From positions 1 to 8,797 of the forward strand of contig CAJXPC010000057.1 in the NCBI GenBank assembly GCA_913057845.1: DNA of 8,797 nucleotides, in the 5' to 3' direction. The position numbers and the translations under genes were made by a program. Origin of the DNA: an uncultured Pseudomonadota bacterium. Its GTDB lineage: Bacteria > Pseudomonadota > Gammaproteobacteria > Burkholderiales > Eutrophovitaceae. Under the pieces are notes generated by a model. That model saw only the letters and a program-made list of their open reading frames with translations. It made no database searches and was not told where the DNA came from. Shown here piece after piece: positions 1-6,054 of this stretch (its first letter is position 1; the number at the start of each line of letters is the position of its first letter).

Positions 1-171
1 CTTCACGGCATGCAAATGCCTTTTCCAATCACTGACGTCGCCATACCTTCAACTGGGTTTGATTTTACTCGTAGGGATGGCCCTGGAATGTCATTCCGTA
101 ATGTCCAAAACTGTTTTTGAGAGATCGTTGAGTGGATCCAAACAAACCCTTTCAGTGACGCCCCTCAGTAA
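1..171 (+). pseudogene. Possible 3' end of an unidentified coding region with an in-frame UGA
   Basis: Frame 1 is open from the left edge to TGA at 118-120, then continues in the same frame for 16 codons to TAA at 169-171. The translation looks protein-like on both sides of the TGA: it ends in NVQNCF before the stop and reads EIVEWIQTNPFSDAPQ after it. A CGA-to-TGA change would join the two parts into one C-terminus. I do not recognise a family. The opposite strand is also largely open here, so coding direction is uncertain. It could be the true end of a gene at 120, a decayed gene, or chance. Confidence 0.25.
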
Positions 172-172
172 G

Positions 173-198
173 AAAAAACCCGGAGATCTAATCTCCAG
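173..198 (-). terminator. Leftward rho-independent terminator
   Basis: Read on the minus strand, CTGGAGAT-TAG-ATCTCCGG forms an 8-bp stem (one G-U) with a 3-base loop, followed by a run of six T (A173-A178 on the + strand). On the + strand the hairpin has no T tract after it, so it is oriented leftward. No minus-strand protein gene lies to its right before the + strand dehydrogenase, so the transcript it ends is unexplained. Confidence 0.55.
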
Positions 199-315
199 AA
201 TGCTTTGTTCCGGCATTATAATTCACATCTGATACCACTTACTTGTCTCTAAAGATATGGGTGGTAGTATCACCGCGCTCGGAATTAAATAGGTTACCAC
301 CTATCCCGGGGAACC
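173..315 (-). ncRNA. Candidate small RNA ending at the leftward terminator
   Basis: On the minus strand the stretch holds three possible stem-loops in a row. First is a hairpin at 278-310, with inner arms ATAGGT/ACCTAT at 289-294 and 299-304, and outer arms CTCGG and CCGGG. Second is an imperfect stem between GATACCAC at 231-238 and GTGGTAGTATC at 261-271. Last is the terminator at 173-198. A 3' terminator and no reading frame fit a small RNA of about 140 nt. I see no convincing minus-strand promoter near 315-360, and the stems would equally form in a + strand leader of the dehydrogenase gene. It matches no RNA family I know. Confidence 0.25.
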
Positions 316-441
316 AATGGGTCATCACTCGTTCATACTTCTGTTCTTTATCTCAATGTATATAAAATTTATCGTACATCGTAGAGGACAGATTAAATTA
401 GTGTAGTAATTAAGAATATGAATCTTAGGGAGCATTTATTA

Positions 442-1686
442 ATGAAATTTAAAAAAACTGCAGCATGTCTTGCTGGCTTAGCATTCGCCACAGGAGTAGT
501 TGCCAAAGAAAATAACGTCGGTATTTTTGGTACATCTGGTAAGACTATGGGCGACCATACGTACATTGCTCAGGAAGGCCCAAAAGCTGACAATATTCGT
601 AACGTACTGAACAACGTGAAGTTGCCAGATGGATTCAAGATCGATCTTTACGCTATTGTTCCAGATGCGCGTGATATGACAATGGCTCCTCAGGGAACCG
701 CTCTATTTGTCGGCACACGTAAGGACAAAGTGTGGGTTGTATCAGATCGAGACCGAGACGGTGTTGCTGATGAAGTTAAAGACTTCGCGCCATCACTTTC
801 TTTTGATGTACCCAACGGTGTTCAGTTTTCAAAAGATGGTTTTCTGTACATTGCAGAACGTAACCAAGTTCGTCTTTTCCCAGCAGCTGAATTTTTCTTT
901 GAAGGTCCAGATGTTGTAGCAGTTGACATCGTAGCTAAGGGAGAGTTAATTCCCGAAGGCGAAGAGAGCTATAACCACACTGCTCGAGTGATCGATATCG
1001 GTCCTGATAATAAAGTCTACATCTCTCTTGGTCAGCCTTACAATGTCTCGCCAGAAGATAAGCTAGAGCTATACGCAGAAACAGGTATTGGTGGCATTAT
1101 CCGGATGGATCGTGACGGTTCAAACCGAGAGGTCTACACCTACGGCGTTCGTAATTCTGTTGGTCAAGACTTCCATCCAGTTACGGGTGAACTATGGTGG
1201 ACAGACAACCAGGTCGACGGCATGGGCGATGATATTCCACCAGGTGAGTTGAATCGTCAAACTGCAGCTGGCCAGCATTTCGGTCATCCATGGTTTGGTG
1301 GTGGTACCGTTAGAACCAACGAGTACGCCGGTCACACTCCTCCAGAGGGCATCGTTCATCCAGTAGTAGAAACTGCTGCTCATTGTGCTGATTTAGGTAT
1401 GGCGTTTTATGCGGGCGATCAGTTTCCTGCTAAATATAAGAACGCTATTTTCCACGCACAACATGGCTCATGGAATAAAACAACACCTTGTGGTGCTCGC
1501 GTAATGGTGACTTTCATTGATGATGAAGGCAATGCCACAATGGAGCCATTTGCTGAGGGTTGGTTGAATGCAAATCAAGAGTATGACGGTCGTCCATTTT
1601 CTGTCACCATGATGAAAGATGGCTCAATGCTTGTTTCAGATGATTACGCAGGCGCGATCTACAGGATCTCTTACGTCGGTAGTTAA
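442..1686 (+). CDS. Exported PQQ-dependent sugar dehydrogenase, sorbosone dehydrogenase family
   Basis: Predicted periplasmic quinoprotein-type dehydrogenase of the glucose/sorbosone dehydrogenase family, which oxidises sugars or aldehydes using PQQ. The ATG at 442 is preferred to the one at 418 because AGGGAG (427-432) sits 9 bases upstream and the protein then starts with a classical signal peptide (residues 1-21, KFKK then a hydrophobic core, cleavage after VVA). The 414-residue product shows propeller-type repeats: an aspartate-rich DRDRDG turn near 102-107, an RVIDIGPDNKVYISLG strand near 182-197, YGVRNSVGQDFHPVTGELWW near 234-253, HGSWN near 341-345, and the C-terminal GRPFSV...DGSMLVSDDYAGAIYRISY, all typical of the family. 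Substrate cannot be told from sequence. No PQQ-synthesis gene is in the window. A strong terminator follows, then a cytochrome c gene that may encode the electron acceptor. Family call is firm; PQQ use and substrate are inference. Confidence 0.88.
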   Translation: MKFKKTAACLAGLAFATGVVAKENNVGIFGTSGKTMGDHTYIAQEGPKADNIRNVLNNVKLPDGFKIDLYAIVPDARDMTMAPQGTALFVGTRKDKVWVVSDRDRDGVADEVKDFAPSLSFDVPNGVQFSKDGFLYIAERNQVRLFPAAEFFFEGPDVVAVDIVAKGELIPEGEESYNHTARVIDIGPDNKVYISLGQPYNVSPEDKLELYAETGIGGIIRMDRDGSNREVYTYGVRNSVGQDFHPVTGELWWTDNQVDGMGDDIPPGELNRQTAAGQHFGHPWFGGGTVRTNEYAGHTPPEGIVHPVVETAAHCADLGMAFYAGDQFPAKYKNAIFHAQHGSWNKTTPCGARVMVTFIDDEGNATMEPFAEGWLNANQEYDGRPFSVTMMKDGSMLVSDDYAGAIYRISYVGS

Positions 1687-1699
1687 TAAGGTCTCAATT

Positions 1700-1732
1700 A
1701 AACCCCTGGCCTTTTGCCAGGGGTTTTTTTTT
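1700..1732 (+). terminator. Strong rho-independent terminator after the dehydrogenase
   Basis: AAACCCCTGGC (1700-1710) pairs perfectly with GCCAGGGGTTT (1716-1726) around a 5-base loop, and T1724-T1732 gives nine consecutive T. It starts 13 bases after the dehydrogenase stop. The T tract ends only four bases before the GGAG that serves the cytochrome gene, so it may set the ratio of dehydrogenase to cytochrome message rather than fully separate the two. Confidence 0.95.
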
Positions 1733-1743
1733 ACTTGGAGCAG

Positions 1744-2067
1744 ATGGTGAAACGAATTGTACTTTTTTGTATTGGTTTAATGCTCAGTAATGTCGGTATG
1801 TCAGCGGACATGGCAAACGGTAAAAAACTGTCAGTCCAATGTTCGGTCTGTCACGGTAAAGATGGCGTATCGAGAAATCCAGAGGCTCCAAATCTTGCTG
1901 GTATGAGTTCGCTATATTTTGAAAAATCGTTAATTGATTATCAAAAAGGCGACAGACATGATCGCAGAATGAGTTTGATTGCCCAGACTTTAACAAAAGA
2001 CCAAATTAAGGATTTAGCATCATGGTATTCCTCGTTCGAAATAACGGTAAAAGTACCTGAGTTGTAA
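1744..2067 (+). CDS. Small periplasmic c-type cytochrome (cytochrome c553-like)
   Basis: Exported monoheme cytochrome c of 107 residues. A signal peptide (KR then a hydrophobic stretch, cleavage near MSA-DM, residue 21) is followed by the heme-attachment motif CSVCH at 33-37. The probable distal heme ligand is Met76 in DRRMSLIA, ahead of the C-terminal helix LTKDQIKDLASWYSSF. The layout matches single-domain cytochromes c553/c4 halves. GGAG at 1737-1740 lies 3 bases from ATG 1744 and 6 bases from GTG 1747, so the GTG may be the real start (106 residues). Longer in-frame starts run back into the terminator and are unlikely. Its position behind an exported dehydrogenase suggests it accepts electrons from that enzyme. 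I see no separate promoter, so transcription probably comes from read-through or a weak promoter within the preceding gene. It overlaps the next gene by one base (TAATG). Confidence 0.9.
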   Translation: MVKRIVLFCIGLMLSNVGMSADMANGKKLSVQCSVCHGKDGVSRNPEAPNLAGMSSLYFEKSLIDYQKGDRHDRRMSLIAQTLTKDQIKDLASWYSSFEITVKVPEL

Positions 2068-2426
2068 TGAGTCGACTCATTTTTTTATTTTTAATGCTCA
2101 TTGCAACATCTACGAACGCTAACGCTGGATTCGTGACTGTGGAGCAATTTCTAAGGGAATGCCAGGTTGATGAAGAACCATGCATGGCTTTTGTAATGGG
2201 TGTCGTCGAAGGTGCTCGACACCAGACTCGAGAGCAACTCAAAGACCAGCCGTATGCATTTTTGGTCCATGGAAAGCCAGTTTGCCTCCCAGACTCTTGG
2301 GACAGCCAGAAACTTACAAAAATAGTCATTACGGTTTTAAAAGACCAGCCGCAGACTAATCCATACTCAGCAGTATCTGGTATTTTAATTGCGTTATCCG
2401 TTAAATCAACATGTGATTCAACTTAA
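2067..2426 (+). CDS. Exported Rap1a/Tai-domain protein
   Basis: A 119-residue secreted protein: signal peptide 1-20 (cleavage after NANA), then a short helical domain with four cysteines, C32, C39, C73 and C116, enough for two disulfides. The C-terminal part, CLPDSWDSQKLTKIVITVL followed by the conserved DQPQ...SAVSGILIAL...C pattern (73-116), resembles the Rap1a/Tai family. That family was named after Serratia immunity proteins against type VI amidase effectors, but many members sit in unrelated contexts. The ATG overlaps the cytochrome stop (TAATG) and has no strong Shine-Dalgarno of its own, so translation is probably coupled to the cytochrome. No effector amidase is present in the window, so an immunity role is not supported; a role in cytochrome or envelope function is equally possible. 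Family call is moderate. Confidence 0.75.
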   Translation: MSRLIFLFLMLIATSTNANAGFVTVEQFLRECQVDEEPCMAFVMGVVEGARHQTREQLKDQPYAFLVHGKPVCLPDSWDSQKLTKIVITVLKDQPQTNPYSAVSGILIALSVKSTCDST

Positions 2427-2559
2427 CTATTCATTAAGTACCCATTCAACCACCTAACGAAACGTCATGCCAAAATTGTCATGGACACTGCCTTCACTTC
2501 TTAAAAATAAAACGATGATAGATCCATTACTAACAGCGCTCGATCCGTGCTGCCATGTA

Positions 2560-2587
2560 TTGACTGTGGGTATGTTTAATCTATAAG
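2560..2587 (+). promoter_or_regulatory. Possible sigma-70 promoter very close to a start codon
   Basis: TTGACT (2560-2565) and TATAAG (2582-2587) are separated by 16 bases. Transcription would begin around 2594, about two bases before the ATG at 2596, giving a leaderless or nearly leaderless message. The surrounding 2427-2595 gap has no other clear signal. Confidence 0.4.
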
Positions 2588-2595
2588 TTGATAAA

Positions 2596-3303
2596 ATGCG
2601 TCTACTTCAAGGTAAAACCATAGTCTCTACTTTTATCGTAGCCTTCTCGTTTTTCATTACGTATTGTGGCGACGGTGCATTGGCTGATGAGCTCAAATTA
2701 AAGCCCTCATTTGATTGTGGAGGCGGTCTTTCCCGCACGCAAACAGCGATTTGCGCATCTTCGACGCTGTCTGCACTAGATTATGAATTGTCGACGCATA
2801 TTGACGGCCTCAGACAGTTATTAACTCGAACACAATATCTTGTGGAGGCTAGAACCTTCGTGGAAAAAAGGGATAAATGTGGCGACAACATGAAATGTAT
2901 TGGGAAAATTTATGAATCTCGCATATGGCGCGTTAGGTCGCGCGTGGATGATCTCAGACCAATAGAAGGATCTTGGGTAAACGAAACTTATGCACATATC
3001 AGCATTGTAAAGCTGGGGTCGAAATATCGCTTAGTTGGCGCTAGTCCAGAGTCAATTGAAGGATATTGTTCAAATGATAATCGAAAAATAATTTTACGAG
3101 CTGGCTATTTCGATAAATGGGACATGAAAAAGGATGGTTTTACATACAGTTGGAATAATGTGTGTGAATGGACTTTTCTTATTTCAGACGAACAATTAGC
3201 CATCAGTGCGAGTAGGGCTTGCAATGAGACGGATGAGGTTTTTTTGGGAAGCTACCGTAAAGGGGAGCCTAACGATCTAGAATTCGTGTGTTTTGATCGA
3301 TGA
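2596..3303 (+). CDS. Exported LprI/DUF1311-like cysteine-rich protein
   Basis: A 235-residue secreted protein. Residues 1-30 form a signal peptide (cleavage after GALA). Residues 38-110 match the pattern of the LprI-like N-terminal domain (DUF1311): FDCGGGLSRTQTAICASSTLSALDYEL, then a helical stretch and RDKCGDNMKCIGKIYESRI. This puts C41, C53, C95 and C101 at the expected places. LprI of mycobacteria inhibits lysozyme, but most family members are uncharacterised. Residues 120-235 form a second, probably beta-rich domain that I do not recognise, with C158, C190, C209 and C232. All eight mature cysteines could pair. There is no Shine-Dalgarno before ATG 2596, and a promoter-like pair lies directly upstream. 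It converges on the Adhesin_E-like gene, with no convincing terminator in the 66-base gap. Domain call is fair; function is unknown. Confidence 0.72.
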   Translation: MRLLQGKTIVSTFIVAFSFFITYCGDGALADELKLKPSFDCGGGLSRTQTAICASSTLSALDYELSTHIDGLRQLLTRTQYLVEARTFVEKRDKCGDNMKCIGKIYESRIWRVRSRVDDLRPIEGSWVNETYAHISIVKLGSKYRLVGASPESIEGYCSNDNRKIILRAGYFDKWDMKKDGFTYSWNNVCEWTFLISDEQLAISASRACNETDEVFLGSYRKGEPNDLEFVCFDR

Positions 3304-3369
3304 GCGAAGCTCTAGCTTTGTGATGTATTGAGTGTACTGGGGGTCAGATCTATACCTAAAATCCAGGAG

Positions 3370-3720
3370 CTAAAGGTCTTGGCACAGCAAAATGGCTATC
3401 ACGGTAAATCTGTTGTCTTCATGGGGTACCCAAGGGGCACCCTCGCTTCCGTAGGCAACGTTACCTGTGCCCATGCGTCCTTCGTAGTAGGCATGCCAAA
3501 AATTACGCTCTTTTATAGGGACTCCGTTGTCACATTGATATTGCATGTGATTAATAATCGAGCTATCACCCGAAACGTCATCAATTAATAACTGAACGGA
3601 CACCCGTTGGGTCAACGGATTAAGTTCTACATCTTGCGAGTAAACATTGCCTCCGTTTGATCTCCACTCTGCGTGGACAGAAAACGACATTAACATCATC
3701 AATATAAATACAAAACGCAT
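3370..3720 (-). CDS. Small exported protein, surface-adhesin E (Adhesin_E)-like
   Basis: A 116-residue secreted protein with a signal peptide of about 17 residues (cleavage after VHA). The start is ATG at 3720, six bases from GGAG (3727-3730 on this strand); the adjacent GTG at 3723 is too close. The mature part follows the Adhesin_E-like pattern: a W near the start, a central VSVQLLIDD strand, YQCDNG, HAYYEGRMGTGNVAYGSEGAPWVPHED and a final cysteine in ILLCQ. Haemophilus protein E of this family binds host proteins, but the many short homologues in free-living bacteria have no assigned role. The two cysteines could form one disulfide. The gene faces the LprI-like gene and is divergent from the hydrolase. 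The + strand opposite it also holds a shadow frame that I do not consider real. Confidence 0.65.
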   Translation of the reverse strand: MRFVFILMMLMSFSVHAEWRSNGGNVYSQDVELNPLTQRVSVQLLIDDVSGDSSIINHMQYQCDNGVPIKERNFWHAYYEGRMGTGNVAYGSEGAPWVPHEDNRFTVIAILLCQDL

Positions 3721-3830
3721 CACTCTCTCCTAAGGGTGTACCTGTTAGGGTCATCCTATCCTATCTTACCTTTGCCTGGGCCGATACTGCGTCATGTTGG
3801 GTTGCGTAAAAAACTGAATGTGTGATATAT

Positions 3831-3860
3831 TTTTATTAGAATAAAACAATTAGTTTTATT
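3831..3860. promoter_or_regulatory. AT-rich repeated half-sites upstream of the hydrolase, possible operator
   Basis: TTTTATT (3831-3837), its inverse AATAAAA (3840-3846) and TTTTATT again (3854-3860) give two overlapping inverted repeats. The larger is AATAAAAC-AATTA-GTTTTATT at 3840-3860. The last half-site abuts a possible -35 (TTGAGC, 3860-3865) with TATATA at 3882-3887, 16 bases away. The geometry would suit a repressor or activator site, but in AT-rich DNA such repeats can arise by chance. Confidence 0.35.
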
Positions 3861-3906
3861 TGAGCCGATATATAAAAAAATTATATAAAAATGAGGAGCA
3901 GTAACT

Positions 3907-5052
3907 ATGGACCGAAGAGACTTTATGGACGTGAGCTTAAAAGGTTTATCCTTGGCAGCCATTGCAAATTTAAACCCATTCGCGATCAGTTCTGCGTTCG
4001 CTCAAGAAGAAAAACCTTGGGCCCAAGAAACATTTAAATTCCCCTTGGGTGACTTTGCATTACAAAGCGGCGAAGTACTAAAGGATGCTTACTTATTAGT
4101 AGATATTCAAGGTAAACTAAATTCCGCTAAAGATAATGCAATCATTTTTCCGACATGCTTTACGGGAAGTCATAACTTTAATTCTATGGGCTACGGTGTG
4201 GACCGCGCACTTGACCCTACAAAATACGCAATCATCACAGCGTGCCAAATAAGTAGTGGACACTCCTCGTCACCCAGCAACCAGTCCAATGGCCAGGGTG
4301 CATCCAACTTTCCTGCGATCAACTATTACGACGATATAAATGCGCAAAACAAACTAATTACTGAGTATTTTGGGATTACTAATCCATTGATGTACTTCGG
4401 CTTCTCTATGGGCGCGCAACAAGCGTTTCATTGGGGGGCGCTGCATGGCTCTAAAACTGGCGGTATCGTTCCGCTATGTGGAACCGCTAAAACAACCACT
4501 CAAAATTGGATGGCATTGGAAGGTTGCGTCAACGCCCTAGAATTAGATCCAGTATTCAATGGGGGCGAGTACACGACCGCGCCAACACAAGGCATTAACG
4601 CTTTTGCACAAAACTATATTTCACAATATGCTGCGGATGTGTTTTACAAAAAAGGTTTACATTTAAAGACCTTTGGAGAGCACAAGGACCTTCAGGCATA
4701 TCGCGGGTTTTTTAATGGCTATTTCAATAGTCTTGACGCGAACGATCTGCTGAGCCAGGTTAAAAAATGGCAAGCTGGCGATCTAGGTAACCATGCACAA
4801 TTTGGTGGCGATTGGAAAAAAGCGCTAGCCAACATTAAATGTCCTGCCTTGGTTATGCCGAGCACGAGCGATATATGTTTCCCACCTAGAGATCTTGTGG
4901 CTGAAGTAGCCGAGATGCCAAATGCAAAGCTTATTCCAGTCGAGTCCGATTACGGACATTTGGTCGGATGCATGACAGAGATAGCCGGGAGCAAAGAAGA
5001 TATCAAATTTATTGATGGTCAGCTTAAAGCTTTCCTCAAAAAGATAGGTTAA
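3907..5052 (+). CDS. Tat-exported alpha/beta hydrolase, MetX (homoserine acetyltransferase)-like
   Basis: A 381-residue enzyme with a Tat-type signal: DRRDFM at 2-7, a mildly hydrophobic stretch, and cleavage near SAFA-QE (residue 32). The mature protein has the alpha/beta hydrolase fold of the homoserine O-acetyltransferase-like group. The nucleophile elbow is GFSMGA with Ser167, the probable acid is Asp322 in STSDICFPP, and the probable base is His351 in YGHLVG. True MetX is cytoplasmic, so the Tat signal argues for a different reaction, such as an esterase or acyltransferase acting in the periplasm; the substrate is unknown. Start choice is firm: GAGGAG at 3893-3898 lies 8 bases upstream. 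It is a single-gene unit with an AT-rich promoter region upstream and a strong terminator 35 bases downstream. Fold and triad are seen in sequence; reaction is not assignable. Confidence 0.82.
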   Translation: MDRRDFMDVSLKGLSLAAIANLNPFAISSAFAQEEKPWAQETFKFPLGDFALQSGEVLKDAYLLVDIQGKLNSAKDNAIIFPTCFTGSHNFNSMGYGVDRALDPTKYAIITACQISSGHSSSPSNQSNGQGASNFPAINYYDDINAQNKLITEYFGITNPLMYFGFSMGAQQAFHWGALHGSKTGGIVPLCGTAKTTTQNWMALEGCVNALELDPVFNGGEYTTAPTQGINAFAQNYISQYAADVFYKKGLHLKTFGEHKDLQAYRGFFNGYFNSLDANDLLSQVKKWQAGDLGNHAQFGGDWKKALANIKCPALVMPSTSDICFPPRDLVAEVAEMPNAKLIPVESDYGHLVGCMTEIAGSKEDIKFIDGQLKAFLKKIG

Positions 5053-5087
5053 ATCTTAAGCACATAAAAGTAGCACCTCCCAAATTG

Positions 5088-5122
5088 GGGTCTTTTATAT
5101 CATATATGAAAGACCCTTTTTT
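5088..5122 (+). terminator. Strong rho-independent terminator after the hydrolase
   Basis: GGGTCTTTTATAT (5088-5100) pairs with ATATGAAAGACCC (5104-5116) around a 3-base loop, a 13-bp stem with one G-U, followed by six T (5117-5122). The rest of the gap up to the glutathione S-transferase start (5123-5309) shows no clear gene or signal except that gene's ribosome binding site. Confidence 0.92.
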
Positions 5123-5309
5123 ATTGCCACTCACCGAGGTAACTGTGCTTGTCCCTATAACAGAGCAACTAGTGGCTTTCTTCCCTTTTATCCTAAGCCG
5201 GACGTGATCGGCACTGATTTAATAGATGTGGCCAGGGGTCTTCTCGGCTGCTGAGAGAGCGATTTGTGTTAATGTCGCTCGCTTGTTTCCGACCTGTCAG
5301 GAGTTTGCG

Positions 5310-5942
5310 ATGTTCAAGTTGCTCAGCGCCACCCCCAGCCCTTATGCTCGTAAAGTGCGCATCGCGCTGGCGGAAAAGAACCTGTCCTTCGAGCTCGTAA
5401 CGGAGGTTCCCTGGGATAGTACAACCAGCACACCTAAGTACAATCCGCTAGAGAAGTTACCAGTGCTCATTCTTGACGATGGCACAAGCCTCTACGAGTC
5501 GAGCTACATCCTCCAGTATCTGGAGCTCAAGCATCCTCTACCGCCTCTGCTACCCCCAGACGTCGACGGGGTCCTTCGGGCGCGCAAGCTCGAAGTGCTT
5601 TGTGACGGCGTGCTGGACGCCGTCGTGTTGATTTTTTTCGAGCGCCAGCGGCCCGACGGCGGCAGCAATCTGTGGATTAGGCGTCAGCAGCGTAAGATCG
5701 ACGGCGGCGTGCGCGCGGTTGCGCGCATGGTTGGCGAGCGCGAATGGTGCGTGGGCGATTCCTTCAGTCTTGGCGATGTTGCTGTCGGCACCATGGTCCG
5801 CTATTTTGATGTGCGGTACCCAGAATTGCAGTGTCGCACGTTGTACCCAAATCTCGCCGATCTAAGCGAGCGTCTGGAGCAGCGCCCATCTTTTAAAGCT
5901 TCGGTGCCTTACGCACAGACGATCTCGGATAAGGTGCTCTGA
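5310..5942 (+). CDS. Glutathione S-transferase, YibF-like
   Basis: A 210-residue cytosolic glutathione S-transferase. The N-terminal thioredoxin-like domain begins MFKLLSATPSPYARKVRIAL, carries NPLEKLPVL with the cis-proline (P51), and YESSYIL with the glutathione-contacting Glu63-Ser64. The helical C-terminal domain has WCVGDSFSLGDVAVG (146-160), the usual folding motif. Overall pattern and length resemble E. coli YibF, whose substrate is unknown. The ATG at 5310 is chosen because AGGAG (5299-5303) lies 6 bases upstream; a longer in-frame ATG at 5226 lacks such a site. The gene is GC-rich compared with its neighbours (73 of 120 bases are G or C at 5581-5700, against 29 of 60 at 4201-4260 and 24 of 60 at 6601-6660). 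It sits next to an IS66 remnant, so recent transfer is likely. Its own promoter is not evident. Confidence 0.92.
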   Translation: MFKLLSATPSPYARKVRIALAEKNLSFELVTEVPWDSTTSTPKYNPLEKLPVLILDDGTSLYESSYILQYLELKHPLPPLLPPDVDGVLRARKLEVLCDGVLDAVVLIFFERQRPDGGSNLWIRRQQRKIDGGVRAVARMVGEREWCVGDSFSLGDVAVGTMVRYFDVRYPELQCRTLYPNLADLSERLEQRPSFKASVPYAQTISDKVL

Positions 5943-5967
5943 GCCGTTAATACGGGCAATCGGCGCT

Positions 5968-6003
5968 GGACGACGTTCGCTCGTCCCGAAATTCCGGAAT
6001 TTC
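5968..6003. repeat. Hairpin and perfect 16-bp palindrome downstream of the transferase
   Basis: GGACGA (5968-5973) and TCGTCC (5981-5986) can form a 6-bp stem around a 7-base loop. Two bases after it begins the perfect palindrome GAAATTCCGGAATTTC (5988-6003). Neither is followed by a T tract, so this is not an obvious terminator. It may be a protein-binding site or a relic of the transferred segment. Confidence 0.5.
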
Positions 6004-6054
6004 CATCACTCGCCACTACACGGCACCGTCCGGATGACACTGATCACCTATTTT

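Noticed and set aside
85..97. Inverted repeat GGAATG-T-CATTCC
   Set aside because: Short and inside a coding-like stretch; no associated promoter or T tract.
205..330. A riboswitch or 5S-like RNA upstream of the dehydrogenase
   Set aside because: Hairpins exist and short stretches recall 5S loops, but no conserved core of any riboswitch class or of 5S rRNA is present.
2467..2586. A 39-codon + strand frame starting MPKLSWTLPSLL in the gap before the LprI-like gene
   Set aside because: No ribosome binding site, no recognisable feature, and it overlaps the promoter-like pair; probably chance.
3336..3356. The motif GGGGGTCAGATCTATAC, which recalls ends of REP-associated or small mobile repeats
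   Set aside because: Only one copy, no inverted partner and no transposase nearby; I could not support a named element.
3328..3588. A + strand frame of 86 codons opposite the Adhesin_E-like gene
   Set aside because: The minus-strand gene has a signal peptide, a good ribosome binding site and a family pattern; this frame has none and appears to be its shadow.
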